Of a DNA stretch of 64,000 nt, positions 23,490 through 35,042 are shown piece by piece. This stretch comes from Cristatella mucedo (lineage: Eukaryota > Bryozoa > Phylactolaemata > Cristatellidae): assembly GCA_009760855.2 (NCBI GenBank), contig WPIO01000020.1, positions 248,001 to 312,000 of the forward strand, in the 5' to 3' direction. The position numbers were made by a program, and so were the translations under genes. The stretch's first letter is position 1; each line of letters opens with the position of its first letter. The notes under the pieces are model-generated. The model saw only the letters and a list, made by a program, of their open reading frames with translations. It was not told the DNA's origin and searched no databases.

Positions 23490-25132
23490 TCTGTGATTTT
23501 CGACAATGTTTTTATAGCAGCGAGACTTGGCCTCTTCTCTAACTTCTTTGTTAGCAAGATAAATAACAGGGAGTCCATCCCTAAGGCAAAAAACCTTTAC
23601 TAGATTCCTTTCTCCCTGTAACATCCCCCATTGAACTTCTCTCCCTTAATTCCTTGCAGCACCTCAATATCTAAGGTCAAGCCTGCCACAAGTGACCTCA
23701 TCTTGAAGTTAATCTCCCAGTCATAGAAGACGACTAGCCTTCTAGACCCTATACCGACTGTTCTTCTGCTATGCGTAGATCCACTGCTGCCGTGCATACA
23801 TATCATGATAAATATATCCTTGGCCTCAGGTCTTGTCCATGCACTTTACAAAAAGGCTGTTTCTAGGCCACTTATTAAGAAAGCAACAGTAGACCAAGAG
23901 AACGTAAGCAAATTTCACCCATTTCCCCTACTATTGTTCTTATCAAATATATCAGAACGAACAGTGGTAGACCTACTAAATTCTTCAAACTTCAAGTCTA
24001 GCAAGTAAGTTCCAGTCAGGTTTTAGACGTAATCACTCCGAAGACTCAGCAGTGCTACGGGTGTATAGCGACCTTCTCAGAAATGCAACTTGATGTACAG
24101 TCTGTGCTTGTTTTGCTTGATCTTTTTGGCAGCATTTGATTCAAGTGATCACGCAGTCCTCTCGAGCACCTCTCATCTCGAATGAGTATTACTGGCACTA
24201 AACTGCAACGGTTTAGCTCATGTCTCCGTGGAGACTCTGGAACATTTATGTCAACGAGTAGCTGCCATCTGAGGACCCTCTAAAATACAGGGTCAATCAA
24301 GGGGTCTGTGCTTCGGCCACTTCCTTTCACAATTTTACCCTTCCTCTGTTTTGTGGTGACGTTTCGCCAGAAGCGCAATCTAGGCTTTCACATCTAGGCT
24401 TTCTCTCCTATGCAGATGACAATACATGACTACACAGCTGTACTTATGATTTGATCCCTCTTAACCTTCCAGCACGTCAAACTCTCTCACAACTCACTTC
24501 CTGCTTGTATAGCTGACATTCGCACTAAGTTGGCAGCAATATTTCTCAAATTAAATGACGATAAAACCAACTTTGTAGTCGTAGGAAAACCAGTATGACT
24601 CAGAAATGAGAAAACTTAGCACTCAAAATTGGCCCTACCAGCATATCACGTGTAGCATCTGCACAAAATATAGGTGTCAAAGTGACCTTTTACTGGACGA
24701 CCATATCAGTTCCGCAGTCAAGTCTGCCTACCAGTACCTCGTACGAACCTCAAATCCTTTGGAGACTGCGCATTTAGTTCGTATGCTCCCAAAGCCTGGA
24801 ACTCACTCCCGACTTTCGTCGCAACATCCTCTGACTTGACCACATCTAAAAAGAACTTTAAAACGCACCTATTTAGGACAGCATTTAGTGGGTCTCTGTG
24901 ATTCGTCCTTTATGTGCTTATGCGTGCTGACACTGTTGCATGCTGCTACTAACCACACTTGCATGCTGACCCTGTGCATGTCACCCCTAACCATGTTATT
25001 CAAGTTGTTTATCTAGCATGATATTACTCACGATTCAATCGCGTTTCCCTTTGCAGCAAATGTAAAGCGCCTAGAGAGAGAGATTGAGTTCTCTGAGGGC
25101 GCTTTATCAAGTGTATTATTATTATTACTCTT
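23490..25132 (+). mobile_element. L2/CR1-group LINE, ORF2 remnant to 3' tail
   Basis: The longest forward LINE copy. Frames with stops and shifts give, in order: FSNFFVSKINNRES (pre-RT), INISLASGLVHALYKKAVSR-PLIKKATVDQENVSKFHP (RT finger region), FQSGFRRNHSEDSAVLRVYS, the decayed (V/L)DLSAAFD-like region near 24115, a GSVLGPLPFTI-like block near 24300, SPMQMT-type remnant of the YADD motif near 24405, TSNPLETAHLVRMLPK, and the ORF2 end SRLSSQHPLT...LKTHLF. The 3' UTR and hairpin tail end in TTATTATTATTACTC. Endonuclease sequence is not recognisable. Confidence 0.85.
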
Positions 25133-25835
25133 ACTTTCAGGCACGTAACATGGCGAAAATTCTTAGAAAATGCTTAGACAGGGATACTACACCCAAGTTG
25201 GTCAATGCATTTGTAACTTGTCATCTTGATTTCTGTAACTCAGTTCTCGCAGTTCTTCTGGCCTGTGCAATTAGGTGCTTAAAGGTTGTGCAAACCTGAG
25301 AAGGTAGGCTTGTCTGTCGTGAGCGACACAATTGCCACACTACACCACTTCTCACGACCTGCTCTGGCGCTCCATCAAGCATTGCATCGACCTACAATGT
25401 CTTGTCACTCACTGTTAGGTCCCTTCATTCTCTTGCTCCAGCCTATCTACCAGGACTACTCTAAAACCAGCCTAGGCATCGTACCAACCGCTTTTCTGAC
25501 TCAAGTCGTTAAGCTGTGCCTCAAACATACCTTAGATCCTTTGGAGACAGTGCATATGCTACCATGGAGTTCCTATGCTCCCAACGCATGTTACTGACTT
25601 CCGACTGAGGTCACGACATCCCCTGACCTGACGAGATTTAAAAAGAAGCTAAAAACACTTGTTGCTTACAGCATTTGTTGGACACTGTAAATTGTACCCT
25701 TTGCTATGCTAACTGTGCTAACACTGGGCATGTTACCACTAATCATATGATCATGCTTCCTATACAGCCTATATGTAAAGTGCTTAGGGAGAGATTAAGT
25801 TCTCCAAGGCTTCTTTACAAATGTATTGTTATTTC
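25133..25835 (+). mobile_element. second LINE copy, RT C-terminus to 3' tail
   Basis: Begins with FQARNMAKILRKCLDRDTTP and KLVNAFVTCHLDFCNSVLAV, continues with the SLLGPFILLLQPIYQDY-like region and ends GKVLRERLSSP on the tail (GTAAAGTGCTTAGGGAGAGA, TTAAGTTCTCCAAGGCTTCT). It is inserted just after the tail of the preceding copy. Confidence 0.75.
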
Positions 25836-26096
25836 CCTGTTTTTATCCGTTGGCCTTAAGTGTACTTTCCACTAGTTCGAGACCTCTGTGTGACCTTTGC
25901 TGCAAACGGAAGAATTGCATTGCACTTTCTTGGACTTCGAGTTAAAGCGTCCTGTACCTGTCAGAAGCGAAAGACACTGATGTTAGAGCCACCGGGCAAA
26001 ATCACTAGGCTTGTGTGGCTTACATGTCTATCTGATATATTTACTAGCATTTGCACAATAGTCAACAGCTTTATGTTGTGCATCTTCTTGATGTAG

Positions 26097-26334
26097 GTTG
26101 AACTCGGGCAAGCTGCAAACTCTGTATGATATTCATGGCCACTTCCTCGAAGATGGATCGGATTTGTGCGATTGCTTGGAGGAGGATTGCCCAGGCTGCT
26201 ACTTCCCATGCTCCAAGTGCGGTTCTGAGAAGTGTGGCTTTGCCTGCCGCTGCAACAGGCGTTGGATGGTCGAAAGCATTGAGATCGATGGTACTGGGGT
26301 GGTGCGAAACCATCCTTGTAAACCAGTCTCATGA
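26097..26334 (+). CDS. ARL14EP-like: ARL14 effector protein-like, exon 2 (ARF7EP_C zinc-binding domain)
   Basis: Terminal exon of the ARL14EP homologue; the acceptor is TTCTTGATGTAG ending at 26096. The first base completes the Arg codon left by exon 1. Predicted protein 233 residues, the domain occupying about residues 155-233. Signature: LYDIHGHFLEDGSDLCDCLE followed by EDCPGCYFPCSKCGSEKCGF and ACRCNRRWMVESIEIDGTG. Nine cysteines in the CDC...C..C...C..C....C...C.C arrangement match the ARF7EP_C family (PF14949), where they are thought to bind metal. Length and position at the very C-terminus are as in the human protein. No polyadenylation signal was assigned. The identity rests on recognition of this domain and I am confident of it. 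Confidence 0.92.
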
Positions 26335-26965
26335 TGTGCATTAAGGGAATGTAGTCATTTAGTCAATGCTCAACGTCGTGGCAGACTCGAAGTTATCTAA
26401 TTACATACAGTCTGGATGGTTGCTTTCTTGGGGCACTGGTGCTGAGCCTACATGGGTGAGCAAGTTGCGTCGTCGGTGTCTTCAATCATGTGAAACAGGT
26501 CTGTTATTTTGTGACCTCGTTTGCACATGATGCTTTAGCTTATTCTCTTACTTCGTATGTACGTGCATGTTTATCAGATTACTATAACCGTTGGCATTAG
26601 TATTTTTTTTTTACTTGGGGTGCATTATCAATTATATTTTCTTGTTGCCAAAATTCTTATTCGTAATTCCATATTGAAAGCAAACACTTGAGCAGGAGTG
26701 TGGGTATTTCGACCTGGGAGTTCCAACAGTGCAAAGAGAGACCCTAAAGCAGGAGCCTCTAAATGTAAGTACCGGCTGGATCGACAGTCGAATTTGTGTA
26801 GCACTATTACAGCCTATAGGATATTGTATGCTGAACAGGAATGAGAGGACACGTTTTTGACTGGCGATGCTGGGATTTATACCCTCGACTTAAATCGGTG
26901 GCCAACGTCCTAGCCACGTCCTTTATTTTTAGGTAGAGGCCTCCCACTGGTATTTCGAACTAAAA
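26335..26965. other. ARL14EP-like 3' flank
   Basis: AT-rich, with T-runs near 26605. It probably contains the 3' UTR. At about 26868-26925 a minus-strand tRNA-like B-box (AGGGTATAAATCCC) hints at another SINE fragment. Confidence 0.35.
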
Positions 26966-26967
26966 GG

Positions 26968-27091
26968 AATGCACTTCATTTGGTTTGCCCTTAAAGAACT
27001 TAATCGTTCCAGGCACTTTACATATACCGAAGGGCTTGAGGCCACGACCCCGGTCTTTAAAGGCGAGCAATTACTCCTGGGCCAAACCAGG
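26968..27091 (-). mobile_element. decayed SINE-A copy
   Basis: TTCATTTGGTTTGCCCTTAA, AGAACTTAATCGTTCCAGGC, ACTTTACATATACCGAAGGG, CTTGAGGCC...GGTCTTT and GGGCCAAACCAG follow the reverse complement of SINE-A in order. It borders the Gypsy integrase fragment. Confidence 0.5.
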
Positions 27092-27124
27092 CATTATGTG
27101 AGTTCAAATTGGCTGAGACCTGCA

Positions 27125-27425
27125 GCGCTACGATGTTCGTTCTGAACGTGTACACGGGCAGTGTGTCCTCCCACTGACCGGGTACCCTTACATGTAGTTT
27201 GTAGCATCACCAGTAGTTTCTGCTTTACCTGATTTACTGCTCTACCATTCCATCACCCTGAGGGTGTAAAGGTGTGGTGACCGTCTTTTACGACACTGGG
27301 TTCCAGACAAAGTTTGTGGGCCAATTCGCTTTCGAAATTAGTTCCTCGGTCAGAGTGCAGGAACCTTTCTAATCCGAACCTGGCTAATATTGGCAGTAAG
27401 GCATCAATGACTGCCATCGCTCTTT
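27125..27425 (-). pseudogene. Ty3/Gypsy integrase core fragment
   Basis: Minus-strand frame: RAMAVIDALLPILARFGLER, FLHSDRGTNFESELAHKLC, then a decayed T(P)FHPS-GMVER region and a QVKQKLLVML stretch. In Ty3/Gypsy integrases, the pattern FGxPxxLHSDxGxxFxSxLxxxLC...T.YHP.xxGxVERxN..LK..L holds the second Asp (in HSDxG) and the Glu of the DDE triad. Frameshifts and a stop break the frame after the HSDRG block. No LTRs were found. This is a dead fragment of an LTR retrotransposon. Confidence 0.75.
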
Positions 27426-27565
27426 GACGTCACAGTTGTACAACTTCCACCTCATTTCGTGTTATTAAAGTCCTGCAAGACATGCAAGCGATCTACCGTC
27501 CGAGTACATCGGAAGCTTCAAAAGCAACCGTTTTCCCCACCTGTCCAACCTGTACGCTGAGGGTT

Positions 27566-27632
27566 GGAGTCGATGGCATGTTTTACAAGACAATAAATAG
27601 TCAAATAGATGGCATGTTTTACAAGACAATTG
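27566..27632. repeat. short tandem duplication
   Basis: GATGGCATGTTTTACAAGAC occurs at about 27571 and again at about 27608, giving a direct repeat with a period of about 37 bp. Confidence 0.7.
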
Positions 27633-27741
27633 TCAAAAACATCCAATAGCCATGCCAATCCAGGGAGTACAGTCGCGAAGGCCGTATATGTCGTGAGAGT
27701 GCCGGAGAAAATTCCTATGCTTAGACTTGGGTATGACAAGT

Positions 27742-28255
27742 GTCATATAATAATATATAATAATATTGCACTTGATAAAGCGCCCTCAGAGAACTTAATC
27801 TCTTTCTAGGCGCTTTACATTTGCTGCAAAGTGATACGCAATAGAATAGTAAGTAAAATCATGCTTGAAAAACAAACAAAATGAATAACATGGTTAGGGG
27901 TCACATGCACTGGGTCAGCATGCAAATGTGGTTAGTGGCAGCATGAACAGTGTCAGCACGCATAAGCACATCGAGGACGAATCACAAGGACCCACTAAAT
28001 GCTGTCCTAAATAGGTATGTTTTTAAGTTTCTTTTAAATGTGGTCAGGTCAGGGGATGTTCTGATGCAGGTCGGGAGGGAGTTCCATCTGAAATTATTAG
28101 CAAGGGCTGGCCAAAATCGCCAGTACAGGATGACATTAGCGGGACTATTTGGTGGAACGTTTGAAGCATACGTGGCTAGGCCAAGTTTGGGCTTGGCAGA
28201 AGCTAACAGCAGCATTGTGGACTGTCTTGCCAGTTGCATCAGCTAACTTCTCAGC
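27742..28255 (-). mobile_element. 5'-truncated LINE, ORF2 C-terminus and tail
   Basis: Minus strand: WNSLPTCIRTSPDLTTFKRN, LKTYLFRTAFSGSL and the 3' UTR (GCATGCTGACCCAGTGCATG) to the hairpin tail GTAAAGCGCCTAGAAAGAGA, TTAAGTTCTCTGAGGGCGCT and an ATT-rich end at 27745-27765. It retains an intact short frame across the C-terminal motif, so it is a fairly young copy. Confidence 0.85.
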
Positions 28256-28404
28256 CGGTTGCACGGCGGTCTAGATACCCGGCAGCACTTCGACCAGGCA
28301 AGCAGTTGACATCGAAGGCTGGCTTTCGTGTACTTTTAATGTATTGTAACATTTTGCAGCTGTTTTGTTTATCAATTTGACTAGTTATCTATCATCACCA
28401 GCTA

Positions 28405-28556
28405 AGTCAAGTCCAACGGTAAGGTGCTCTTAACTTCACGAGCCGGGCCTTAGATTTGACTCCTGCAGCAGGCAGTTCTTTATTGTTTGCTGAAAGCGGA
28501 ATAACAAGTGCTAAGGCTCTTTTACCGCTGTATAAACGAGGCTAGCCAGTCGGTCT
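28405..28556 (+). mobile_element. decayed SINE-B copy
   Basis: CCAACGGTAAGGTGCTCTTA, ACTTCACGAGCCGGGCC, GACTCCTGCAGCAGGCAGTT, CTTTATTG...GCTAAGGCTCTTTTACCGC and TGTATAAACGAGGCTAGCCA follow the SINE-B order. Confidence 0.6.
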
Positions 28557-29180
28557 TTACTTGATCAAATGGTGCAATCTCATCAAGTATACCTGTCCGT
28601 CCATGCTGCATCTGTCTCTACGTATATCGATGCTTTTATGTTACTTTTAACGAGGTTTTTTTTGGGAGATTTAATATGACAGTCGTCCATACTCAAAAAG
28701 AGTCGCACGCTGCACTAAAGGGGATACTGATGTTAGATGAGTGATCATGGAAATACCTCTTTATCGTGACTTCAGACCTTTACATGAACCCAAACGTAGG
28801 GGACTGGTTGGCTCAACCAATCCCAATTTACCGGTGAAGAAGCTAACGAATCTGTCAAACGTAGTGTCCACTGTGTAGTTCTGACTTTTTTAAGGCACCG
28901 AGCAGATTAAAAAGCTGGCCCAATTGTAATGCTCTCCCAAAGAGAGCAGCCGAAGCAGGTTGGGTACTCGACTATACACTGATCGTTTTTTTTCTCCGAG
29001 GCGATTCAAGCTCGTGCAAGCCTCAGCTAACTTTGACTTTCGAAAAGTTGCGACAGTGTAAGAGTAGCTATCTGTAATGCGATTGAAAACAGCGACCCTA
29101 ACTTGTGATGAGACGCTTACTATGTGTGAGCATTTTTAGTTTTATAATATATATCTATCATATCGTTTTTACCTTTATAA
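28557..29180. other. unassigned non-coding DNA
   Basis: No exon or repeat recognised. Confidence 0.35.
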
Positions 29181-29412
29181 TATAGATCAACTCCCCCACC
29201 AGGCCAAGCAGAGAACCACCCGCTTTTCAGAAACCTTTACCTATATACCTACAAACCTCAAATCCTTTGGAGACCGTGCATATAGTTAGTATGCTCCCAA
29301 AGTCTAGAACTCGCTACCGACTTCCGTCACGACATCCCCTGACTTGACCACATTTAAAAAGAAATTAAAAACGCACCTATTTATGACAGCATTTAGTGGG
29401 TCCCTGTGATTG
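29180..29412 (+). mobile_element. LINE ORF2 C-terminal fragment
   Basis: The order TRPSREPPAFQ, TSNPLETVHIVSMLPKS, then the ACATCCCCTGACTTGACCAC stretch and GCACCTATTTATGACAGC matches the same region at 24.7-24.9 and 39.2-39.4 kb. It stops at GTGGGTCCCTGTGATTG without a tail. Confidence 0.75.
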
Positions 29413-29639
29413 TGCGAGTGCACTGGCATGCAGACTGTTTATAGAGTTACCAAATGTTAGCCAGACAGCTTCATGCACCTCTTGATTAAATTACAGAACA
29501 ACCTCGCAAAGGTGACCAACCGCAGTAAGTGTAGTAACAGACTAGGGATGTGGCGAATTTAGCTAAATCCTAATTCTAACCAAGCGTTAAAACCCGGGCC
29601 AAAACTTAGCCTCCCCAATCAGAAATCAAATTATAATAA

Positions 29640-29885
29640 TACTAATATTAATAGTTGGCTTATACTGAGACTTTTTAAATGAGGCAAAGTCGTTGCTGGT
29701 GGTGATAGGAGCCGAAAGCGAGTTGCATACTATCGCTGCATATGAGCATTTCACTTTAGAGCCAGAAATTTCGAGACATCTGGAAGCCGAGATGTGAGAG
29801 CACGTGACCGGAGGAGCAAGGCGGTCGGTCAGATAGGCTGGTTCAAGGCAGTGAAGGGCATGTAGGCCCGAGAGAATAAAGCAGA
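29640..29885 (-). mobile_element. LINE ORF2 C-terminal fragment, different subfamily
   Basis: Minus-strand frame ALHCLEPAYLTDRLAPPVTC then KVKCSYAAIVCNSLSAP and FASFKKSQ follows LxPxYLxDxL...P.LWNSLP...FKxxLK, the L2/CR1 ending, but with different residues from the main family. Confidence 0.5.
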
Positions 29886-30261
29886 TTTGTTATCAAGATT
29901 CTGCTGGTCCAAATCAACTTTTTTAATGACTAGTCTGACTACTGTTCTCAGATGGGCGAGTACTTCACATCAGTAACCGGGCACATATTTATTTACAATA
30001 TTTCTCTTGTGGTGGGCAGCAGTGGGTCTAAGGAGCTGAGAAGGAGAACTGCTGGCACAGGCTTCAGAGGCCTTGCTAGCCTGGGAGACAAATCTAGTGT
30101 CCAACGCGGACTCGGACAAGAAGGAGGAGAGAGGAAGAGCAGAGCGACGGCTGCCTGCAAGAATCCGGCCGGGACGGCAGTGAGTCGGTCGAGAATCCCC
30201 TTAGATACCTCTCTTAGATAGCAAGAATTCGGAGAAACGCTCTGCCTAGTCTCCGTTGAGG

Positions 30262-30545
30262 TCACTGGCCAGCATGCTTGTCTGTGCTCACTAAAATTTG
30301 GACTAAATAGCATTGACTAAAATGGATTGACAAGACATGCACTAATCTTACAAAACTTAGCAGTGGACAGTGAGTCCCGAACTTGTGGCGGCCTTTTTCA
30401 AATCTACGCCGCCAAGTACTCCGTGCTTTCTTTATATCAGCCGTGAACCAGAGAGCGTCTGGATCGAGACAGACTTGTCGCTTAGTCAGAGGTGCAAACT
30501 CGTCTAGGTAGTTGGTTAACGTCGTGTTGTAGCAGTGCATTTAGG
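30262..30545 (-). mobile_element. LINE fragment, endonuclease-RT linker
   Basis: Minus frame YNTTLTNYLDEFAPLTKRQV, CLDPDALWFTADIKKARSTW and RRRFEKG. (Y)NxxLxxxLDxxAPLxxxxVxxRPxAPWFxxxIxxAKRxRRxxER is conserved between the endonuclease and RT of L2-group LINEs. A related block occurs in reverse at 42.55-42.66 kb. Confidence 0.7.
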
Positions 30546-31428
30546 AGGGAAGGTCTGCATGAGAAGAATGAAGCAGAAGGACGCAAGTCTGCTGCAGACA
30601 GCACCAATCATTCAAGAGAATATGGTTCGAAGCCTTGATCCCTCCATCTACGTGTGGCCTGAGCAAGTATGATGCTGACAGCCAGCTGCATCCTCGAACT
30701 CATGCATATCATATCCAACAACTGTGACATGCGGACGCAGCTTTCTCGTAAACCATGCGAAGAATGCTGCAAATTCAAGTACTCCTAAATGATTTACAGA
30801 ATGAGGTGTAGGTGAAGGAAAGGTGCTCGAATAGCGTCATGACGTAACAATGGGCACAGTGTGGCTCGTTGAGTCAGTGCACATTCGAAAATGTGTGCAT
30901 TGCAGACAGACAAGTTACACCGGTCGCGGGCGGCAACTGGGATGGGCATCGCGGAACCGCTGCAGGCAGGTCACAGTCAGGCTACAATTCGACAAGCAAG
31001 GCAAAAACACACGGGGAATATCCTCGGTGGCTCATGTGCAAGTTATTTAGGTGACATCTGGCCGTCTGTCCAAGAAGAGACAGAGGCACAGACTAAACAT
31101 CGCTATTACAATGCTAGATTATAAAAATTCTATTTCTTCCAATATTTTGTGCAGGCTTGCCTGCATTCCTACGGCACATCGTCTCTGCACATGGCTGTGG
31201 GCAACGTATAGACAGGTCTTATAGGTGCTATATGGAGTGTAGATATCCACTCCCTCTACTCTAGTTGCTTAAGAGCTCGAGGCAAGCCATATACAAGCTC
31301 AGAATAGTAGAGACGTGATTGTGATACTCGATAGGTTATCCAGAGATACAACACTTGGCTCCTAGTTTGAGCTCTGTGTTTTCAGCCTTCAAAATGGTTA
31401 CATAAGGCTAAGAAGAGACCATGATATA
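30546..31428. other. unassigned non-coding DNA
   Basis: No supported exon or repeat. Confidence 0.35.
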
Positions 31429-31728
<300 letters not shown>

Positions 31729-32055
31729 CCAAGCGGCATAGCAGATATTGGGGCTAGACGAAATTGTGGCTGCCAGCTGCTGGGACTGCTATTCTTACCA
31801 AAAAGCACGTACAACATTACAGAGTTTCTCCAGCCCTCACAGGAGAGCTGCACTGTCATGGTACTCATCCGAAATGTCAAGAGGGATAAATAAAAAGATC
31901 ATTTTATTAGGCACTTGAAGCATCGTCAATCGCTAGCTCTTAAGCCAGTGATCAAATATTGTAGTAGCATTTTTTTGAGTCAGTCTTCCCCCCCCCCCCG
32001 TGGAAGTTATAACCCGAGTTAGCAAAAGTCGAAACGACTTCTCAGCCAAGCGGCG

Positions 32056-32215
32056 CTACGACAGAGGCACGGTTCTGGTTTTGGATGATGAGTGCTTGGC
32101 TTTCAGCATTCGCGTTTCAAATTCAATGACTTCATCGCAGAACCTCATTGCCAGCCGATGCATGTTCTCTCCAAGGCTGTGCGAATTCGGCAGATCCTTA
32201 ACAAAAGCAGACACT
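32056..32215 (-). CDS. predicted terminal exon, protein not recognised
   Basis: Acceptor TTAACTCACCAG, then 52 codons and a TAG. The peptide has VSAFVKDLPNSHSLGENMHR, LAMRFCDEVIEFETRMLKAK and HSSSKTRTVPLS, with the look of an amphipathic helical protein end. I cannot name the family, and the upstream exons were not found. The opposite strand also has an open frame with a GTGAGT donor, so the strand is not certain. Confidence 0.3.
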
Positions 32216-32348
32216 CTGGTGAGTTAATACCCAGTGGGTGCATGGTAGCAAGCTAACGCTGGCGCTGCAGTGGCTTGGCATGCGAGTGGAGTGGAGCAGA
32301 GGGCAGGAGTCCCAGCCCAGAGTTGGCAGCAGGCAGTAGCACGTGCCC

Positions 32349-32471
32349 AAGCAAAAACTGGCCAACATGCCAGTGGCACGATTCAATGAGCACCCGGTCG
32401 CATTCATATTCGCGGCAGTCCCAAGATTCGACACGTCGAACGATGAAAAAATAAGGGGCACACTTTCGCAT
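32349..32471 (+). CDS. exon-like segment with GTAAGA donor, unknown
   Basis: Frame KQKLANMPVARFNEHPVAFI and FAAVPRFDTSNDEKIRGTLS ends at TCGCAT before GTAAGA. Family not recognised; start not defined. Confidence 0.2.
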
Positions 32472-32474
32472 GTA

Positions 32475-33820
32475 AGACCGCCGCCACCGGCACACATCCG
32501 GCTCAGTGGCGTAAGCGTATCGGTGCTGTCGACTGCTGGCTGCCACTGGTTGGCATAGAGACAGGTGCCGTTATTGAGCCTCTCTGCAGTCTAACGAAGT
32601 TAAGCTGCCTTCTTCTTCACGAATCGCAAAAGACGCCTACTCCGGGTTAAGCTTAGCTTAACTAATTAATTAATTAAGCTTAATTAAGCTTAGCTACCGA
32701 GCATCAACCATCCATCGAGTAAATTGCATAACTGCATTGTCCCACAATTGCTAAGTAAGTTGGCTGCTGTTATACGGAAGAATTGTGTACGTCTCACGAC
32801 CGGCTGTACCAAAAATAGCTATTTTTCTTTGTCGCAGGTGGCTCTAAAAGATTAAGAGTTCCCAAGTGGTCTGGTTAAATGAGAAATGGATATGGACAGC
32901 TGCAGGTACCTTTACCGAAAGTTGTAAAACGTCAGAGGGAAACTCTGCCATCATGCCTGTCAGTTGAAAAACGTTAAAATGTAACAGGTTTCGAAAGTCA
33001 AGGCAGTTTTAGACCTCCTGCATCACGTTTGAAGTTTAGGCTTCTAGGGCTTTATAAAGTGGTCCTAATTTTAGAGGGAGCTGATGAAGCGCTTGTGTGC
33101 TTGGCTTCCCCCCCCCGACAGTTTGCATAATGGCTTGCTATCGTCGAGGACGATTGGTTGATGCTTAGAGTGTTATTGAGCGAAAGAGAGATAGAGATAG
33201 CGACAGATGATTAGAGCTACCTCACGTCAACAGCAGTCACACAACCACAGACAACATGGCCTGGAATTAAACTACCACGCAAGACTTTTCAGAGCGGCCT
33301 ATAACAGCATTCAGCCACTCTTCACCAAAGTGAAGGCAGAAAAACTAGTATGTAGCTCCTAGCCACAAAAAGGCAAATACCTACAGCAAAAGGACAAGGG
33401 CTCTTTGGCATTAACTACTGTTTAATATTTCCTTCAGGCGGAAGGTTATTTTCAGCATGATAGCACCTTAACAACTATTTGATATTCGGTCACTCCCAAA
33501 ACTTTTTAACGTTAGCATGCCTTTTTGGGCGACTAAAAACGACAAGAAGATATTACGACGGTAAGATAAGAGAGAGGCCACGTGACGAAAGGGGTGCCTA
33601 CACCCGACAGAGGTTGATGAAGCAGGCTTTAAGGTCTAGCAGCATTCTTAATCAGGATTCTTCTACCGTCCTAGAAATAGTAATAATACGTATACAAAAT
33701 TGTGCTTTGTACAACCTAAAAGAACTAAATATTTTTGGTTAACCGCATCCGTCGTCCACACTGCACCTCACTCAAACTTGGCTTAGTTGGATTTGTCTCA
33801 GAACTCTAGCAGACACATTG
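32475..33820. other. unassigned non-coding DNA
   Basis: Contains an AT-rich palindromic stretch at about 32648-32695 (repeated TTAATTAA and AAGCTTA). No exon supported. Confidence 0.4.
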
Positions 33821-33821
33821 C

Positions 33822-34087
33822 ACATCGAAAAGAGGACACACCTATTTAGGACAGCATTCAGTGGGTCCATGTGATTCGTCCTTGATGTGCTTATGCGTGC
33901 TGACACTGTGCATGCTGCCACTAACCACATTTGCATGCTGACCCTGTGCATGTCACCCCTAACCATATTATTCATTTCGTTTGTTTTTCAAGCATGATTT
34001 TACTTACCATTCAATTGAATTTCACTTTGCAGCAAATGTGAAGCGCCTAGAAAGAGATTGAGTTCTCTGAGGGCGCTTTATCAAATG

Positions 34088-34134
<47 letters not shown>

Positions 34135-34135
34135 G
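33822..34135 (+). mobile_element. LINE 3' end with long (ATT)n tail
   Basis: CACCTATTTAGGACAGCATT, GTGATTCGTCCTTGATGTGC, GCATGCTGACCCTGTGCATG, GCAAATGTGAAGCGCCTAGA, AGAGATTGAGTTCTCTGAGG, GCGCTTTATC and a 14-unit TTA repeat. Confidence 0.85.
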
Positions 34136-34300
34136 GCTAGTAGGACTGTCATGTCTGGTGTCTGAATTCGCCGGTTCAATACCACAGCACTTCGAAATCC
34201 CGTGTGTGCATGCAGGTGTGTGTGTTTGTAAGTGTGTTGGCGAACTGTATATGTGAGCTGACAGTTCAGGAACACCTATTATACATATACATTTTCTATC

Positions 34301-34445
34301 AATCAGACTACCACAAGAAGCTGGCTGCTAAGTTGCCACAGGCAACGACATTGCCTTACGTCGTACTTTTTGGAACAGAGGAGCGACCATTGCCCTATAC
34401 AAAAGATTGCTTCTCAGGTCCTATGACAGAAAAAAAGGGATTTTA
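34301..34445 (+). CDS. exon-like segment, unknown
   Basis: After a pyrimidine-rich TTTTCTATCAATCAG acceptor the frame reads DYHKKLAAKLPQATTLPYVV, LFGTEERPLPYTKDCFSGPM, TEKKGF and stops. Family not recognised. Confidence 0.2.
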
Positions 34446-34853
34446 AAGTTAAACAAAAAAAGAAGGCTTCACGCTTAGCAATCCAGCCACAGACGACTGC
34501 AGTCTTGCTCGGCTCGTTCTCGAAGTGCTTGACGACCATTCCTTTGATTTATCAGCCCAAAGGTGCGAGCAAGACCTCGGAGACCCTTCATAGCTTGTAA
34601 TGCGCTTGCTAGCGAGGATTCGAGCAAAAAAATTTCCCCTCACAGTCAGCAGTGCGACTGTTGTTGCGGTGAGCTCGCTGCACGCTTCCAACATTTCGGT
34701 CAATCTGGTCGCACGGCCACAGCCCATGCTACATGGCTTGAGCTCAAGTTTCTTGAGCTCAAGCCAGATTCATTAATGCAACGTCCTTCCACGTGGCATG
34801 CCCATGACTTCCGAAGACATGCTCTGCACCTTGTTATGCTCGCTCACATCACG

Positions 34854-35042
34854 TCATAGGAACTTAAGCTGCTCACACAAATGCACAAAAATAGTAGAGC
34901 ATCCATGACTAGCATTCCGTTTGCATGGCTTCAGAACTAGAGAGCTCCCATGCTCGGCCTGAGCATGTTTCAGCAAAGTCTGAGTAACGTTGTCTAGGCA
35001 ACGTTGACAGGTAAAGTTAATTCCACCACAAGCACTGAACAA
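34854..35042 (-). CDS. possible C2H2-finger-like fragment
   Basis: Frame FTCQRCLDNVTQTLLKHAQA, EHGSSLVLKPC. Spacing C-x2-C-x10-H-x4-H is near the C2H2 pattern, followed by a second Cys-rich stretch that lacks the histidines. Similar paired fingers occur in transposon-linked animal proteins. Evidence is thin. Confidence 0.2.
   Translation of the reverse strand: MFSACGGINFTCQRCLDNVTQTLLKHAQAEHGSSLVLKPCKRNASHGCSTIFVHLCEQLKFL

Larger units (their letters stand above)
21859..26096 (+). other. ARL14EP-like intron (4.2 kb), mostly LINE debris
   Basis: Starts GTATTT and ends TTGATGTAG. It holds at least four LINE pieces (22.4-25.8 kb) and one SINE-B, all in the sense orientation of the gene. The splice phases match (2 nt before, 1 nt after). 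Confidence 0.75.
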
